In this document: positions 12,579 to 22,729 of the stretch, in pieces
How the letters are laid out: every line of letters starts with the position of its first letter
How positions within the stretch are numbered: position 1 is the stretch's first letter
Origin: Chamaecyparis obtusa
Lineage: Eukaryota > Streptophyta > Pinopsida > Cupressales > Cupressaceae
Direction of reading: 5' to 3'
Assembly: GCA_027943335.1 (NCBI GenBank)
Contig: BSBK01006744.1
Location: 294,501 to 358,500 of the forward strand
DNA: 64,000 nt
Notes under the pieces: model-generated
Database searches by the model: none
What the model was told of the DNA's origin: nothing
The model's input: the letters and a program-made list of their open reading frames with translations, nothing else
Made by a program: the position numbers and the translations under genes

Positions 12579-13884
12579 TATTAGGAATAGTCCCAAGAGA
12601 TAATTGAGAGGGGGCGTGAATTAGGTATCTACAAGTTTCAATTCTTTATCCAATTAAGTATACTTAAATTTTAAGCATAAACACAATGAAGTAACACTTG
12701 AACACAACACCAATATTTTGGTTACAGGGAATCCCAAATAGGTAAAAACCCTAGTGGGAATTAACACCCACTAATAAACTACACTAGTGTATAATGATCC
12801 TTGTTAGAAGATCTTGCAACCCTATTAGGAGTCGATCTTTAGAATGCAATAGATACAATGACCTGGTGAAAGGTCAGAACCTATTAGGAATATTTTATGA
12901 TTGACCCTGTTAGGGGTGAGGACCCACTGTCCAAGAGCTCACTGCTCAAAGGGGTGAAGGCTGCAACATTTTGAATGATAGATATGCACTATATCTAGAG
13001 CTTGGTGAACTATGAGGTAGACATGTTGTCTTGATTAGTTCCAATGAATAGCATAGTCTATCTTCTCTATCACATAGACCTCTTCTTGATGGCACAATAA
13101 TTCACACTCTCTACTTTTTCTCTAATCTTTTATCTCCATGCCATACCTCTAGCAATAAAAAATGACCAGCTATAAGTATATTTCCTCTAAATGATATAAT
13201 CAAGTTTTCCTATTAGAACCATCTTGAAATCATATTAGAGAAATAATAACATTCTCCAATCACATCTTAGTCAGCTCTACTAAGCATGCAACATAAATTG
13301 GGACATGTCCAAATCAATAAGTGTAGATGCATGGTACACACTATCAGCTCTACCAAATTAACCGATACTTTCTCCTCAAGCTGAATTACATCATGCACTC
13401 TTAACTAAATATTATTAACTATTCTCCAATCACTAATCCAAGAATGCATACCTAAATGATAGGCGCAACTCCTGTACCAATATAATCTCTATTGGCTCTT
13501 TTGGATAAACCCAAGAAACTACAACTGGTGAATAGCGACTGCATAACTTCACTTCTACTGCACATCCGACTCTATGTCCATGAATGTAACAAAAATAACA
13601 TGTCTCCATCACATATCCAAATGTGCAAGGCTCCATGATAATTGTACGAATGATCACTCACAGAACACTACCTTTAACTCTATCAGGAACATTGTTGACA
13701 CAAGTTGCTACATAACTATTTGTACTAACAATTAACCTCTATGTCCATGATATCATGTTGATAACATGTCTATGCTATATATACTCAATGCTTACTACAT
13801 AAGTCTTCCATGCATGCTACTTACCATATGTTTTCATCAATGACAAACATATAGTGAGCACTGGCTTGCTGGCAAACATCTAAC
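12579..13884 (-). repeat. 5' LTR of copia A
   Basis: Pairs with 6683-7998. The expected TG at the left edge has become TA (TATTAGGAATAG). The right end is CTAACA followed by TGTCA. The G run seen in the other LTR is here reduced to five G and a C. The primer-binding region immediately left of 12579 corresponds to the tRNA-Met site of element C but has lost most matching bases. Confidence 0.9.
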
Positions 13885-13889
13885 ATGTC

Positions 13890-14601
13890 ATTCCCCCTAT
13901 TCTTTGCATATGTATACATTGATAACTCTTACTTGTGATAGGTGTACCTTCACTCATGTGGGGAAATTTAAAATTAAATTCTTCTTATATTTATTGGATT
14001 TTATCATTATTTTCACACTTTTGAAATGCCCATGGCTGAATGCCAAGCTCTAATTAAGTGATTCACATTTTGAAGAATGATGATTTGGAAGTCCTGAGCT
14101 TTCATATCAGCTGCTTGTTGAAGGTTTTTGGGTCTTCTTTCATGATTAAGCATCAACTAGGGATCGCTATCCACCATAGAAACTTTTATGTGAGATGGGA
14201 TTTTTTTCAAATAATTTGCGACCACTCCTATTTATTTTGGTTCTTCATGATCATACCTAAGATTGAATGAGTGTACTGAAACCGTAAAACTCTTTCACCC
14301 AAGGATAAGGCTAAATATATGTTTTCATTGTAGAATTTTACATTTACAGGTTTGAATTCCATACCTTCCTTTCAATAGAGTTAAACATCATGATTGTTCC
14401 ATCATGGGACTAGACCATTATTCCTCTAAAAATGACTATGTGCAAGTCTTAAATATATAATCAGGCTCCCTAAATATACCCTGTTTAGTCGAGTCCTTGG
14501 ATATTATTTGTGTCACTCCTGAGTTCAACTACGACTGATATAATACTTTCATGAGGGTTCTTCGCAGCCTTTGACACAAATGTGAAAGGCAATGGTTTGA
14601 A
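13890..14601. other. Unassigned sequence between copia A and copia B
   Basis: Only small frames; the longest (14058-14270, plus, 70 codons) resembles nothing I know. This is the left flank of B. Its natural continuation before B inserted is 49866 onward. Confidence 0.4.
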
Positions 14602-14606
14602 TAATC
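14602..14606. repeat. Target-site duplication of copia B (left)
   Basis: TAATC here matches TAATC at 49861-49865 exactly. This pairs two LTRs lying 34 kb apart as the ends of one insertion. Confidence 0.85.
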
Positions 14607-15193
14607 TATAAATAATATAGAGTAACACTATATTCTAGAAACACATAGGAATGATGCTCTATTTAAGTAATGAATAAATTCAAAATCCCCAAAACATGAC
14701 AAAGATAAAATATGAACAGAGAGTTGCAGAAATATGCAAGCTTCTTCTTGCTTCTATTTAATCTAAAATCACTTCTACAATAAGAAAAAAAAACTTGCAG
14801 CTATCTAGGGTGGCATACAAACTTCTTAGAGCTCCTCAAAACTCTTACAAGATTATCTAAAGTAATCACTGCTTAAGAGAATAATCATTTAGAACTGTTG
14901 TTGAAAAACTTCTCTGATAAAAAAAGAGTATTACAATAAACTTTATCTCTTGTTTTTGCATACAAAAGAGAACTTATTACACTCATATGGAAAAATAAAG
15001 ATATTATTCCCTTTGTAGAAATTTTTTTTATTGAAAGGAAGAAATTAGAAGTCCAAATAAGAAATCAGATTTCACCAAAATCTGATTTGAACTTATCTCT
15101 CAAAGTTCACACAAAAAATTAGATTTAAACTTTATCATTTTAAAAGTCAAATAAAGAGGCTAAGACAATCATATTTATTCTAAAAATCCAACA
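14607..15193 (-). repeat. 3' LTR of copia B
   Basis: Aligns with 49275-49860. The left terminus reads TATAA where the partner has TGTAA. The right terminus is CCAACA followed by a polypyrimidine tract (CTCCCCC at 15194-15200), which is the polypurine primer site on the minus strand. In the first 165 or so aligned bases I count about 20 differences by eye. Confidence 0.9.
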
Positions 15194-15317
15194 CTCCCCC
15201 ATTATCTTGAGCTGAAAAACAAGATCATTCTTGATCCAAACTAACTATGCCTAGATTTCTCCTTAGGCGCTCAAAACTTGCAATGCCTAATGGATTGGTG
15301 AAAATGTCTCCTAGCTG

Positions 15318-16594
15318 CTACTCTAACCTACAAAACTCCATTTTTATTTCACCATTCTCAACTAATTCTCTAATAAAATGATATCTTATTTCAATGCACT
15401 TGATTCTTCCATGAAATACTAGATTCTTTGACAAAGCTATTGAGGAAATATTGAGACAAAATATTGTGGTTCCATCCTCTTGGTCTTCCTTCAAATATGC
15501 CAAGATTCTTCTTAGCCAAATAACTTTACATGATGCTATATTTTTTTGCTATATATTTATCCTATGATATAGATTGACAAACTATGGGTTTCTTCTTTGA
15601 AGCCCATGAGATTACACCTGAACCCATGTGAAAGACATATCCGAAAGTGCTCTTCCTATCATCTAAACTCCTTGACCAATCACTATTTATGTAGCTAATA
15701 AGACCAAAAACATTTGCTACAGTATACAAAATACCATATCCCTTGGTGCCATTCACATACCTTAGGATTCTCTTTCCCGCTTCCCAATGGGAGTCCTTTG
15801 GAGTTTCCATAAATCTGGAAATCAAACTTACTGCATGCATAATGTTTGGCCTAGTAGCTATTAAATACATCAAACTTACAACTAAACTTTTATATAAAGT
15901 TGGATTCACATTGTTGCTGCAATCTTGCTTTCTTAACTTTAAACCTACTGAAGTTGGTGTTGGGATAGGCTGGCTACTTTGCATTTTAAATCTCTCCAAG
16001 ATCTGATTTGCATATATTTCTTGAGAGATAAAAATATGATCATGCATTTGTTTTACTTCTATGCCTAGAAAATATCTCAAGAGACCTAAGTCTGATATTT
16101 CAAACTCACTTTTCATGGCCTCTTTAAAATCAACAATGAGGAAATCATTATCCCTAGTAAAGATTAAATCATCAACATACAAGAAAACAATTAAAATATT
16201 ATTATTAGCTACCTTGATGTAAAGAGTGGCTCACCATCACTTTTGCAAAAGTCATTTTTCATCAAATATGTGTTAATTCTTCTATACCATGCATGTGGAT
16301 CTTTCATTAGCATGTTAAGATCATTCTTCATCCTATACACTTTACTTTTATGGCCAAGAACTTCATCATCAAATGGCTTCTCCACATAAACCTCTTCTTT
16401 CAATACTCAATTCAAGAAGGTGGAATTAACATCCATTTGATATACCTTTCATTTGTGATGGGCTACAATTGCTATGAAAAAACACATGGTTTCCATTCTA
16501 GCAACAAGAGCATAGGTCTCATCATAATCTCTACCAAAATTTTGTTTGTACCCATTGACCACCAATCAAGCATTATGCCAATCTATATTTCCTT
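15318..16594 (-). pseudogene. Copia B reverse transcriptase and RNase H (3' part)
   Basis: Minus strand from 16594: [33 protein letters not shown], the AWYRRI block, then the catalytic YVDD at the start of a 206-codon frame (15562-16182) that continues with GLLRYFLGIEV, YLIATRPNIMHAV, RILRYVNGTKGYG and DDRKSTFGYVF. RNase H ends with LSKNLVFHGRIKCIEIRYHFIREL (15318-15503). Several stops are present, but the YVDD is intact. The part before 16594 lies beyond element C at 46387 onward. Confidence 0.92.
16590..16594. repeat. Target-site duplication of copia C (left)
   Basis: TCCTT, identical to 46387-46391. It lies inside the RT coding region of B. Confidence 0.95.
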
Positions 16595-16925
16595 TGTTAG
16601 GAATGAATGCTTGGTAATCATTCTCTAGCAGTTCTTGTTGCATTCATGACTATGATTGTCATTGATGTCAACACAGTGATCTTTTGTAGACTCGTAGAGA
16701 AGCAGATAGTGTTTTGATTAGCACAAGTGGGATATTGTAGTTGGAGCTATGCGATGTTGAGGTTATATTATTTGATATGTTATATGTCTATGGTTAAGAG
16801 CGTAGATAGTAATTCATTTATTCATGAAAGTTATGAGCATTTTGGTGGAAGTAGTATTCAGGCAGTGTTCCTAAGTAGCAGTTTGTGGAAATCAGATGAT
16901 ATCTCCTAATCGAGATGGAATCTAG

Positions 16926-17217
16926 TTTTGTGCATTTAAAGGGAAGTTTGAGACACATTGATAGTGATGTGGTTCATGGCGCAAACTTCAACATCGCACG
17001 AGTGAAGATTTATTGTATTTGGAAGCTGACAGTTTTGTGTAATATTGATGTACTGTGTGGAAAATTTTTGGTTTTGTGCATTTAAAGGGAAGTTTGAGAC
17101 ACATTGATAGTGGCATGGTTCATGGCACAAACTTCGATGTCGCACGAGTGAAGATTTATTCTATTTGCAAGCTAACAGTTTTTTGTAATATTGATGTAGC
17201 ATGTGGAAAATTTTATT
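16926..17217 (+). repeat. 146-bp tandem duplication inside C 5' LTR
   Basis: The segment starting TTTTGTGCATTTAAAGGG at 16926 is repeated from 17072, with scattered substitutions. The matching part of the 3' LTR (from about 45541) has a single copy, so the duplication either postdates insertion or was lost from the other LTR. Confidence 0.9.
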
Positions 17218-17858
17218 TTGTAATTGTATGCTGACTCATTTGTAATTATTTGAGTGTGGTATAAAGGAAGGAATGTATTTTATTGTTGATGAGAGTTTTG
17301 ATGTAGTTGTAGTGATGATGTGTGATATGGTATGCATGAATTGAAGAATAGAGCTAAGTATGATAGCAGATATCTGAAGGAAGACATGCAATGTACAGAG
17401 ATCTGAAATTGAGATCTGATGTATCAGTGAGTGTGGTTTGGCACAATCAAAGAAGAGGTAACATATTATTCTATTGAGTAATGCAAAGATTATTTGGACA
17501 GTGTGTTCAGTGATCTTACCATTGAAACTATTTGGGCAGTGGGTCCTTCTATCTTCCATAACTCCTAACAGGGTTAGAATCTTTTAATAGGGATTCAAAA
17601 TCTCCTAACAGGGATTCATATGTATTGAATGTATTTCATAAGACTCCTAACAGAGTCCATCCTTTCACAAGGAATATTCATATTAGTGCATCTTTTGTGG
17701 GCATCATTCCCACCAGGGTTTACTCTTTGATCAAGAGGTTCCCTAGTCAACATATCTTGTGTTATTGTGTCATTGTGTATGAATATCTTTCTATGGTTGG
17801 TAATTATATTGCTTACATGGTTAAATGTTGTTGAAGTTGATAAAAGTTATAATTATCA

Positions 17859-17891
17859 GATAACTAATTCACCCCCCCCCTCTTAGTTATC
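17859..17891 (+). other. U5 hairpin with C-run loop, C 5' LTR
   Basis: GATAACTAA and TTAGTTATC are perfectly complementary 9-base arms around a loop with nine consecutive C (17872-17880). It lies 24 bases before the LTR end, next to the PBS. The same structure is in the C 3' LTR and both E LTRs. Confidence 0.8.
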
Positions 17892-17916
17892 TTGTTGGAC
17901 TTTACTTTCTAACAAT

Positions 17917-17928
17917 TGGTATTAGAGC
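17917..17928 (+). other. Primer-binding site of copia C
   Basis: TGGTATTAGAGC, two bases after the LTR end, matches the plant copia primer site complementary to initiator tRNA-Met (TGGTATCAGAGC) with one C-to-T change. First-strand cDNA synthesis would start here. Confidence 0.92.
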
Positions 17929-17970
17929 GGCAGGTCCTTGAAAGGAAAGTTTAACAGCTTAAGGAGATCC

Positions 17971-18830
17971 ATGGAAAATTGCAGGAAAGAAATCCCAAAG
18001 TTTGATGGAGTAAATTTTGATAGTTGGAAAGAGAAGATGAAGACACATCTACTATGTTTAGGACTAGGTTATTGGTTGATTACAAAGAATGATAAGACTA
18101 TCATTAAAGAAGATAATCTTGAGACATGTTCTAATGATGAGAGAGATTTATTCATGTGTAACATACTTGCAAGAGAAGCACTTTTGATAGCACTTTCAGA
18201 GAATGAATATAGTTAGGTAAAATGTTTAACAAAATCTCATGAAATTTGGAAAGCTTTATACTCTACTTTTGAAGGTGATGAACATGCAAAGAAAGATAGA
18301 TTACATAATTAGATATGTTCATTTGAAGATATAAGAATGATGGAAGATGAATCTATTAGAAGCTATATTGGTAGAATGTCAGAAATTGTTGCAAGGATAA
18401 AATCTTGTGGAGGAACAAAGACATAGAGTGAAGTGATACGGAAAATTCTATGGACATTGACTCTTGTATTTAAGTAGACAACACAAATGATTAAACAAGT
18501 TATACCTTGTACTTCAAAATTTACAAGAGAGACTCTTCTTGGAAGATTGGAAGCAGCAGAAATGAACTTGAGGTTATCAGGAGACTTACCTAGAATGGAG
18601 ATAGCATTCAGTGCTCTTAGTGTTCACCCTACTTTGTCAAGAATCATCAGTGTGAGTGGAGATTATGCTAGTAGTAGTAGATCTAGAAATGAAGAAGACA
18701 AGAAGATTGAATAAGGTATTTCCTTGCTTGTGAAAAGAGAACCAGACGGTAAGAAAATTTTTAAATGTTGGAATTGTTAAGAATATGGTCATTTTGCATC
18801 TAAATGTCCTAAGAGAGGCCAAAAGTACAA
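17971..18830 (+). pseudogene. Copia C gag
   Basis: The start at 17971 (MENCRKE) is chosen because E starts at the equivalent codon; an in-frame upstream ATG lies at 17938. The signature KFDGVNFDSWKEKMKTHLL is followed by a helical capsid region. Stops replace glutamine or tryptophan at about 18214, 18310, 18424 and 18475. The TAG near 18475 (after VFK) occurs at the same codon in E. The knuckle region at about 18765-18810 has a stop in place of the glutamine (CWNC then TAA, then [11 protein letters not shown]). Confidence 0.9.
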
Positions 18831-19290
18831 AAATAATTTCAAGCCTAAAAGATCTAAGGAATGTTATTATGCTAGTGATGAAGATCTTGAAGATAGTATA
18901 GAAAGAACTCTAAGTGAAAGTGATAATGAGAATAATGATGAAATAGGATTTATAACAATTAAAGAAGAGAATCCTAAATCTGATGTTAAGGAAGAAAAAT
19001 CCCTAGTTTCCCAAGTTGAAAAGAAAGCTGATTGGATTATAGACAATGGTTGTTAACATCATATGACTGGTGACATGAAAAAGTTCATAAAGTTTAACAA
19101 TTATGATGGAGCAGTTGTTAGAGTCGGTAACAATGCACCTTGTTTGATTAAAGGTATAGGATCTATTACTCTTGATGGAAAGACTAATACTGATGATGTT
19201 TAATTTGTGGATGGATTGAAACATAATCTTTTGAGTGTTGGATAGTTAGTTGATAAGGGATATCAAGTTTGGTTTACTGAGAAAACTTGT
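18831..19290 (+). pseudogene. Copia C protease region
   Basis: An acidic linker precedes the active-site block DWIIDNGC, where E has DWIIDSGC, so the serine of the DSG triad is replaced and the following serine codon is TAA (about 19053). TLDGK and the VDGLKHNLLSVG strand follow with more stops (about 19200 and 19243). Inactive as written. Confidence 0.88.
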
Positions 19291-20060
19291 GTGATAAAGG
19301 ATAAAGATGGAAATCTGATTGGAACTGGATCTAGAACCAGAGGTAATGTATTTCAGTTGAATCCTACTGAGATGACATGTTTGATTACTAAGATTGATGA
19401 CAGTTGGTTATGGCATAGAAGGTTTTGTCATATAAACTTTGATAATATTGTGAAAGTGAGTACTACACTTGCAATAAGGGATTTACCTAAAATTATGAAG
19501 CCTACTAACATGATTTGCAAAGAATGTGTGATGGCTAAGCAGAAGAGAAGTTCATTTCCTAGTAAGAAGTTCACATCGGCAGAGAAGTTGAAGATTATTC
19601 ATACAAACTTGAGCGGTCCTACTAGGACTAGAGGATTCTGTGGAGAAAGGTATTTTATGATTCTTGTTGATGATTTTACAAGAATGATGTGGATTGCTCT
19701 TCTTAAAGAAAAATCTGAAGCATTTGATAAGTTTAAGATCATTAAGAATAAAGTTGAGAATGAATCTGGGATGAAGATTAAATGTTTGAGATCTCATAGA
19801 GGTGGAGAATTTACTTCTAGAGATTTTAACACTTTTTGTGAAGTGAATGGTATTAAGAGACATTTTTCAGCCCCTAGAACACCTGAACAAAATGGTATTG
19901 CAGAAAGAAGAAACAGATCAGTGACTGAAGTAGCAAGACTTAAAGCAGTAAAAATTTTTTTGGCCTATGCAGCTTTTAAGGAATTCAAAGTATATCAGAT
20001 GGATGTGAAGGTCACATTTCTGAATGGTGAATTGGAAGAAGAAGTCTACATTGAGTAGCT
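19291..20060 (+). pseudogene. Copia C integrase fused in frame to RT start
   Basis: An open 255-codon frame. It holds the zinc-binding part ([12 protein letters not shown] and ICKECVMAK), the integrase core with [29 protein letters not shown] (the second catalytic aspartate is His here; E has Asp) and [10 protein letters not shown] with the glutamate. Directly after the TEVAR residues the sequence jumps to the RT block [17 protein letters not shown]. Compared with E, about 0.9 kb (E 41350-42245) is missing, removed in frame at a short GCAAGA-like match. The frame stops at TAG 20056-20058, two bases before D begins. Confidence 0.93.
20056..20060. repeat. Target-site duplication of gypsy D (left, mutated)
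   Basis: TAGCT here pairs with CAACC at 36594-36598. The shared ancestor CAGCC explains both by C-to-T and G-to-A changes only. It falls on the Gln-Pro codons expected after VYIE in the RT of C. Confidence 0.8.
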
Positions 20061-22545
20061 TGTTGGTGTCCAAACTGATGCTTATGCTCTAATAGGCTGC
20101 CAATATACCCTCAGATGGATCTTAGGAATGGTTAGCTTGAAAATTGCTATGAGTTCTTAGGGTAACTAGACCAACTATAGGGACAAGACTGCCCTCTTCT
20201 ACTTCTGGCTCTGCAAAACCAAGGTGGGTGCACCTAACCTAGCATAAAATATACTTCACACACCAAGGACTGAGTTCATATAATAGATGACTGGATAGTA
20301 AGAGGGTACTAAATGATAACCACACATTCATTGACATGTCCTTACTATGGGGTAGGACCTTATACAACCAAATACTAAAAATCTAAAGGATGGTTCTTAA
20401 TCTTATATGTTTGAATCATAACAATCTAAGTCAGGATATGTCAACAAGGAAATGCTCATCTAGGCCAGTGCCTCATCCATTGGGCAAGTTTTCTTAAATA
20501 TATCAGATACACACACTAGAATTATATTTGAGATTCAAAGCCATAAACACATCTATAATCTCCTTTACTACTTGTATGAAATCCTCACATAGACATGAGA
20601 TAGACCTATGTCTCATCTAAAGCATAATTTAATCTAATCCTTGATTAGAACTGAGGAATGAAGACACATACACAAACAAGTATGAAGTGAACTAGAAAGT
20701 TCAAAATCTATCTACAATGACACAAAGGAGAGATAAGGATCATATATTTTCATTTAGTATGAAGAATCCTTAAGTGCATACAATCAATTCAAGTATAACA
20801 AGCTTGCAAACTATAGCTTAGTCCTGCAACTTTCATTCAATTGCCAACAAAAACTAAGTCAGATCATTACAATTCAGAATGGGCAGAGGACTCACAACCG
20901 AAAAAGCTTGAATACCAAACTCCCAATGCTACAAAATGATCATGAAAATCCTTTTATACCAGGGTTCATTACAAGCAAAATGATCATTTGAAATTCAAAA
21001 TTTCAAAATTAGCTAACCCCACTGAGAAATAAACACAGACATGACAAGGGGTTAAGCCACAACATCAAGCTCAAACAGGTCTAATCAACCAGCTACAAAC
21101 ACTTCTCGAGCTAAGATTTTAATCATTCCTCATGGTACAAATCCCTCTGTAATCAACCATCAAGCACCCTGGACCACACTACAAATCGCTTCTCACCAAA
21201 TAGGGTCTTTTCTGCATTTAATTCCATAAAAAAAAAGGTACCAAAAATTCAAACTCAAACTACAATGGTCACCATGCAATCTAGTGGGCTTGTGTATTTT
21301 AACCATTTTCCCTCAGTCGTGCAACTACGCAGTCACAACTCACCGCCATAGGAAACGGGCTCCAAATTATGCTTGGTCGCATGATCGCATAACCTAGAAA
21401 TGGGTTATGCGAACATGCGACAGCTCACTAACCACTTGCCTTCTCTTAACTATCGACGCTACCACTACCACAAAAGAGTTTCTCACATGTTCACAAGCTA
21501 GAAAACTAGCTCACATGAATATGTGACAAACCGCTACCATGCACCCTACCGGCTTGGCATGTTACCACCAAAAATCCCTAGCCCGGGCCCGCATTTAAAT
21601 CCACCATTCTGCCAGCTCGGACCAACTGGAAACCACCACAACACCACCTTCTATGTATCTCCCAGGCCCACCGATGAAATGCCATCACACCACCATGGAC
21701 ACGTGTCGACCGGTCGCATGATCACATATCCAAAAACTAGGCTATGCAATCATGTGACAGCCAACCCAAAGCTACCACATCACCACCACGGACCACCAAA
21801 TAGCAACCACCAATGGGCCCCACACAGATAGATGGCAAGCGGTCACATGATCGCATGTCAGAATAGTTTGACATGCAGCCATGCGACAGCCAATAAGAAT
21901 ATGCCATCTATCCCCCCATCAACATCGGGCCCTCATCACCAAAGCAACACTTGGAAAAAACAAAATCAATGGCAGGTGCATGATCGCATGGGGAAAGAAT
22001 ATTCCATGTGATCACATGCTGACCGTTGATCTCCTTCCTCTACCACTTTAAAGAAACTGGCCCCACATCATCGCATTTGCACGCTTAAGACAAAGAAGAC
22101 CGCTAGGTAGCATAATAGGACTAGGACCCACCATCCAGTCAGACTTGCGCAGTTAAGACCGAGGTCGAAAACACATAAAGTTTTTGGCACCAAAAGACAA
22201 GTCCATAAAAGCTTGAAGGCAAAGGGTCAAAAATAACATAGGTTTTCAGCAAAAGATCAAAAACACACAGGAATAACGACAGACTGAAAGGTAGTAGGGA
22301 AGCCGAAAACAACACGGGTTTTCAAAAACACTGCAGGTTTTCGACACTATGGTAGAAAATTTAAAGTTTGCTTCCCGCGGACCTCAAAATTTTAATAACT
22401 TTTTGGGTTTTGCACATTAGGAGATGTAGTTTGGACTAAAGCAAGGTGACAACAATAAACAGCACAAGGTAGGACATTTAACAAAAACATGTAGGGGAGA
22501 GGCCAATTTCACAAGATTTTCCAATGACAGGAAAATGGGCTAACA
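20061..22545 (-). repeat. 3' LTR of gypsy D
   Basis: Matches 34110-36593. In the first 240 or so bases I count about 12 differences by eye. It contains four imperfect inverted repeats with GCATGATCGCAT-like arms (21376-22019). No strong polypurine tract is visible next to it; the adjoining plus-strand bases read GTGGCTCTTTCAGGGG. Confidence 0.95.
21376..22019. repeat. Four inverted repeats in D 3' LTR
   Basis: Hairpin-forming units lie at 21376-21421 (19-base arms with one mismatch, GTCGCATGATCGCATAACC against its complement), 21713-21758, 21842-21887 and 21978-22019. All share GCATGATCGCAT or its CG-decayed forms (CACATGATCGCAT, GCATGATCACAT). The equivalents in the other LTR are at 35422-36066. 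They fall about 0.5-1.2 kb from the LTR start in element orientation, probably in U3. Confidence 0.8.
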
Positions 22546-22729
22546 GTGGCTCTTTCAGGGGACATGTATCTCCTATAGATATAATGAGGAAATAGAATCT
22601 ACTAGAAGAGCATACCACAAAATTTCAAACCAAAAACAACCCTAAGAGACCTAGGGAAGAATCCTAACTACTGCTCATGGAAAAAGATACTTCAAGAGAA
22701 GTAAAACTTTAGGAATTGTCCATGAACAG

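Larger units (their letters stand above)
6683..13884 (-). mobile_element. Ty1/copia LTR retrotransposon A (decayed, full length)
   Basis: Two LTRs of about 1.3 kb (6683-7998 and 12579-13884) flank a copia-order coding region on the minus strand: gag, zinc knuckle, protease, integrase, RT, RNase H. The left end reads TGTTAGGAATAG and the right end CTAACA. The flanks are TTTCA (6678-6682) and TGTCA (13885-13889), consistent with a 5-bp target duplication carrying one substitution. Every domain is interrupted by stops or frameshifts, so the copy is dead. It belongs to the same broad group as C and E: LTR ends, PPT region and protein sequence are alike. Confidence 0.93.
16595..17914 (+). repeat. 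5' LTR of copia C
   Basis: 1320 bases, TG...CA. It contains a 146-bp tandem duplication (16926-17217) absent from the 3' LTR, which explains the length difference (3' LTR about 1177 without E). Near its 3' end is the hairpin with a nine-C loop (17859-17891). Over the first 215 or so bases I count about 20 differences from the 3' LTR by eye. Confidence 0.95.
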
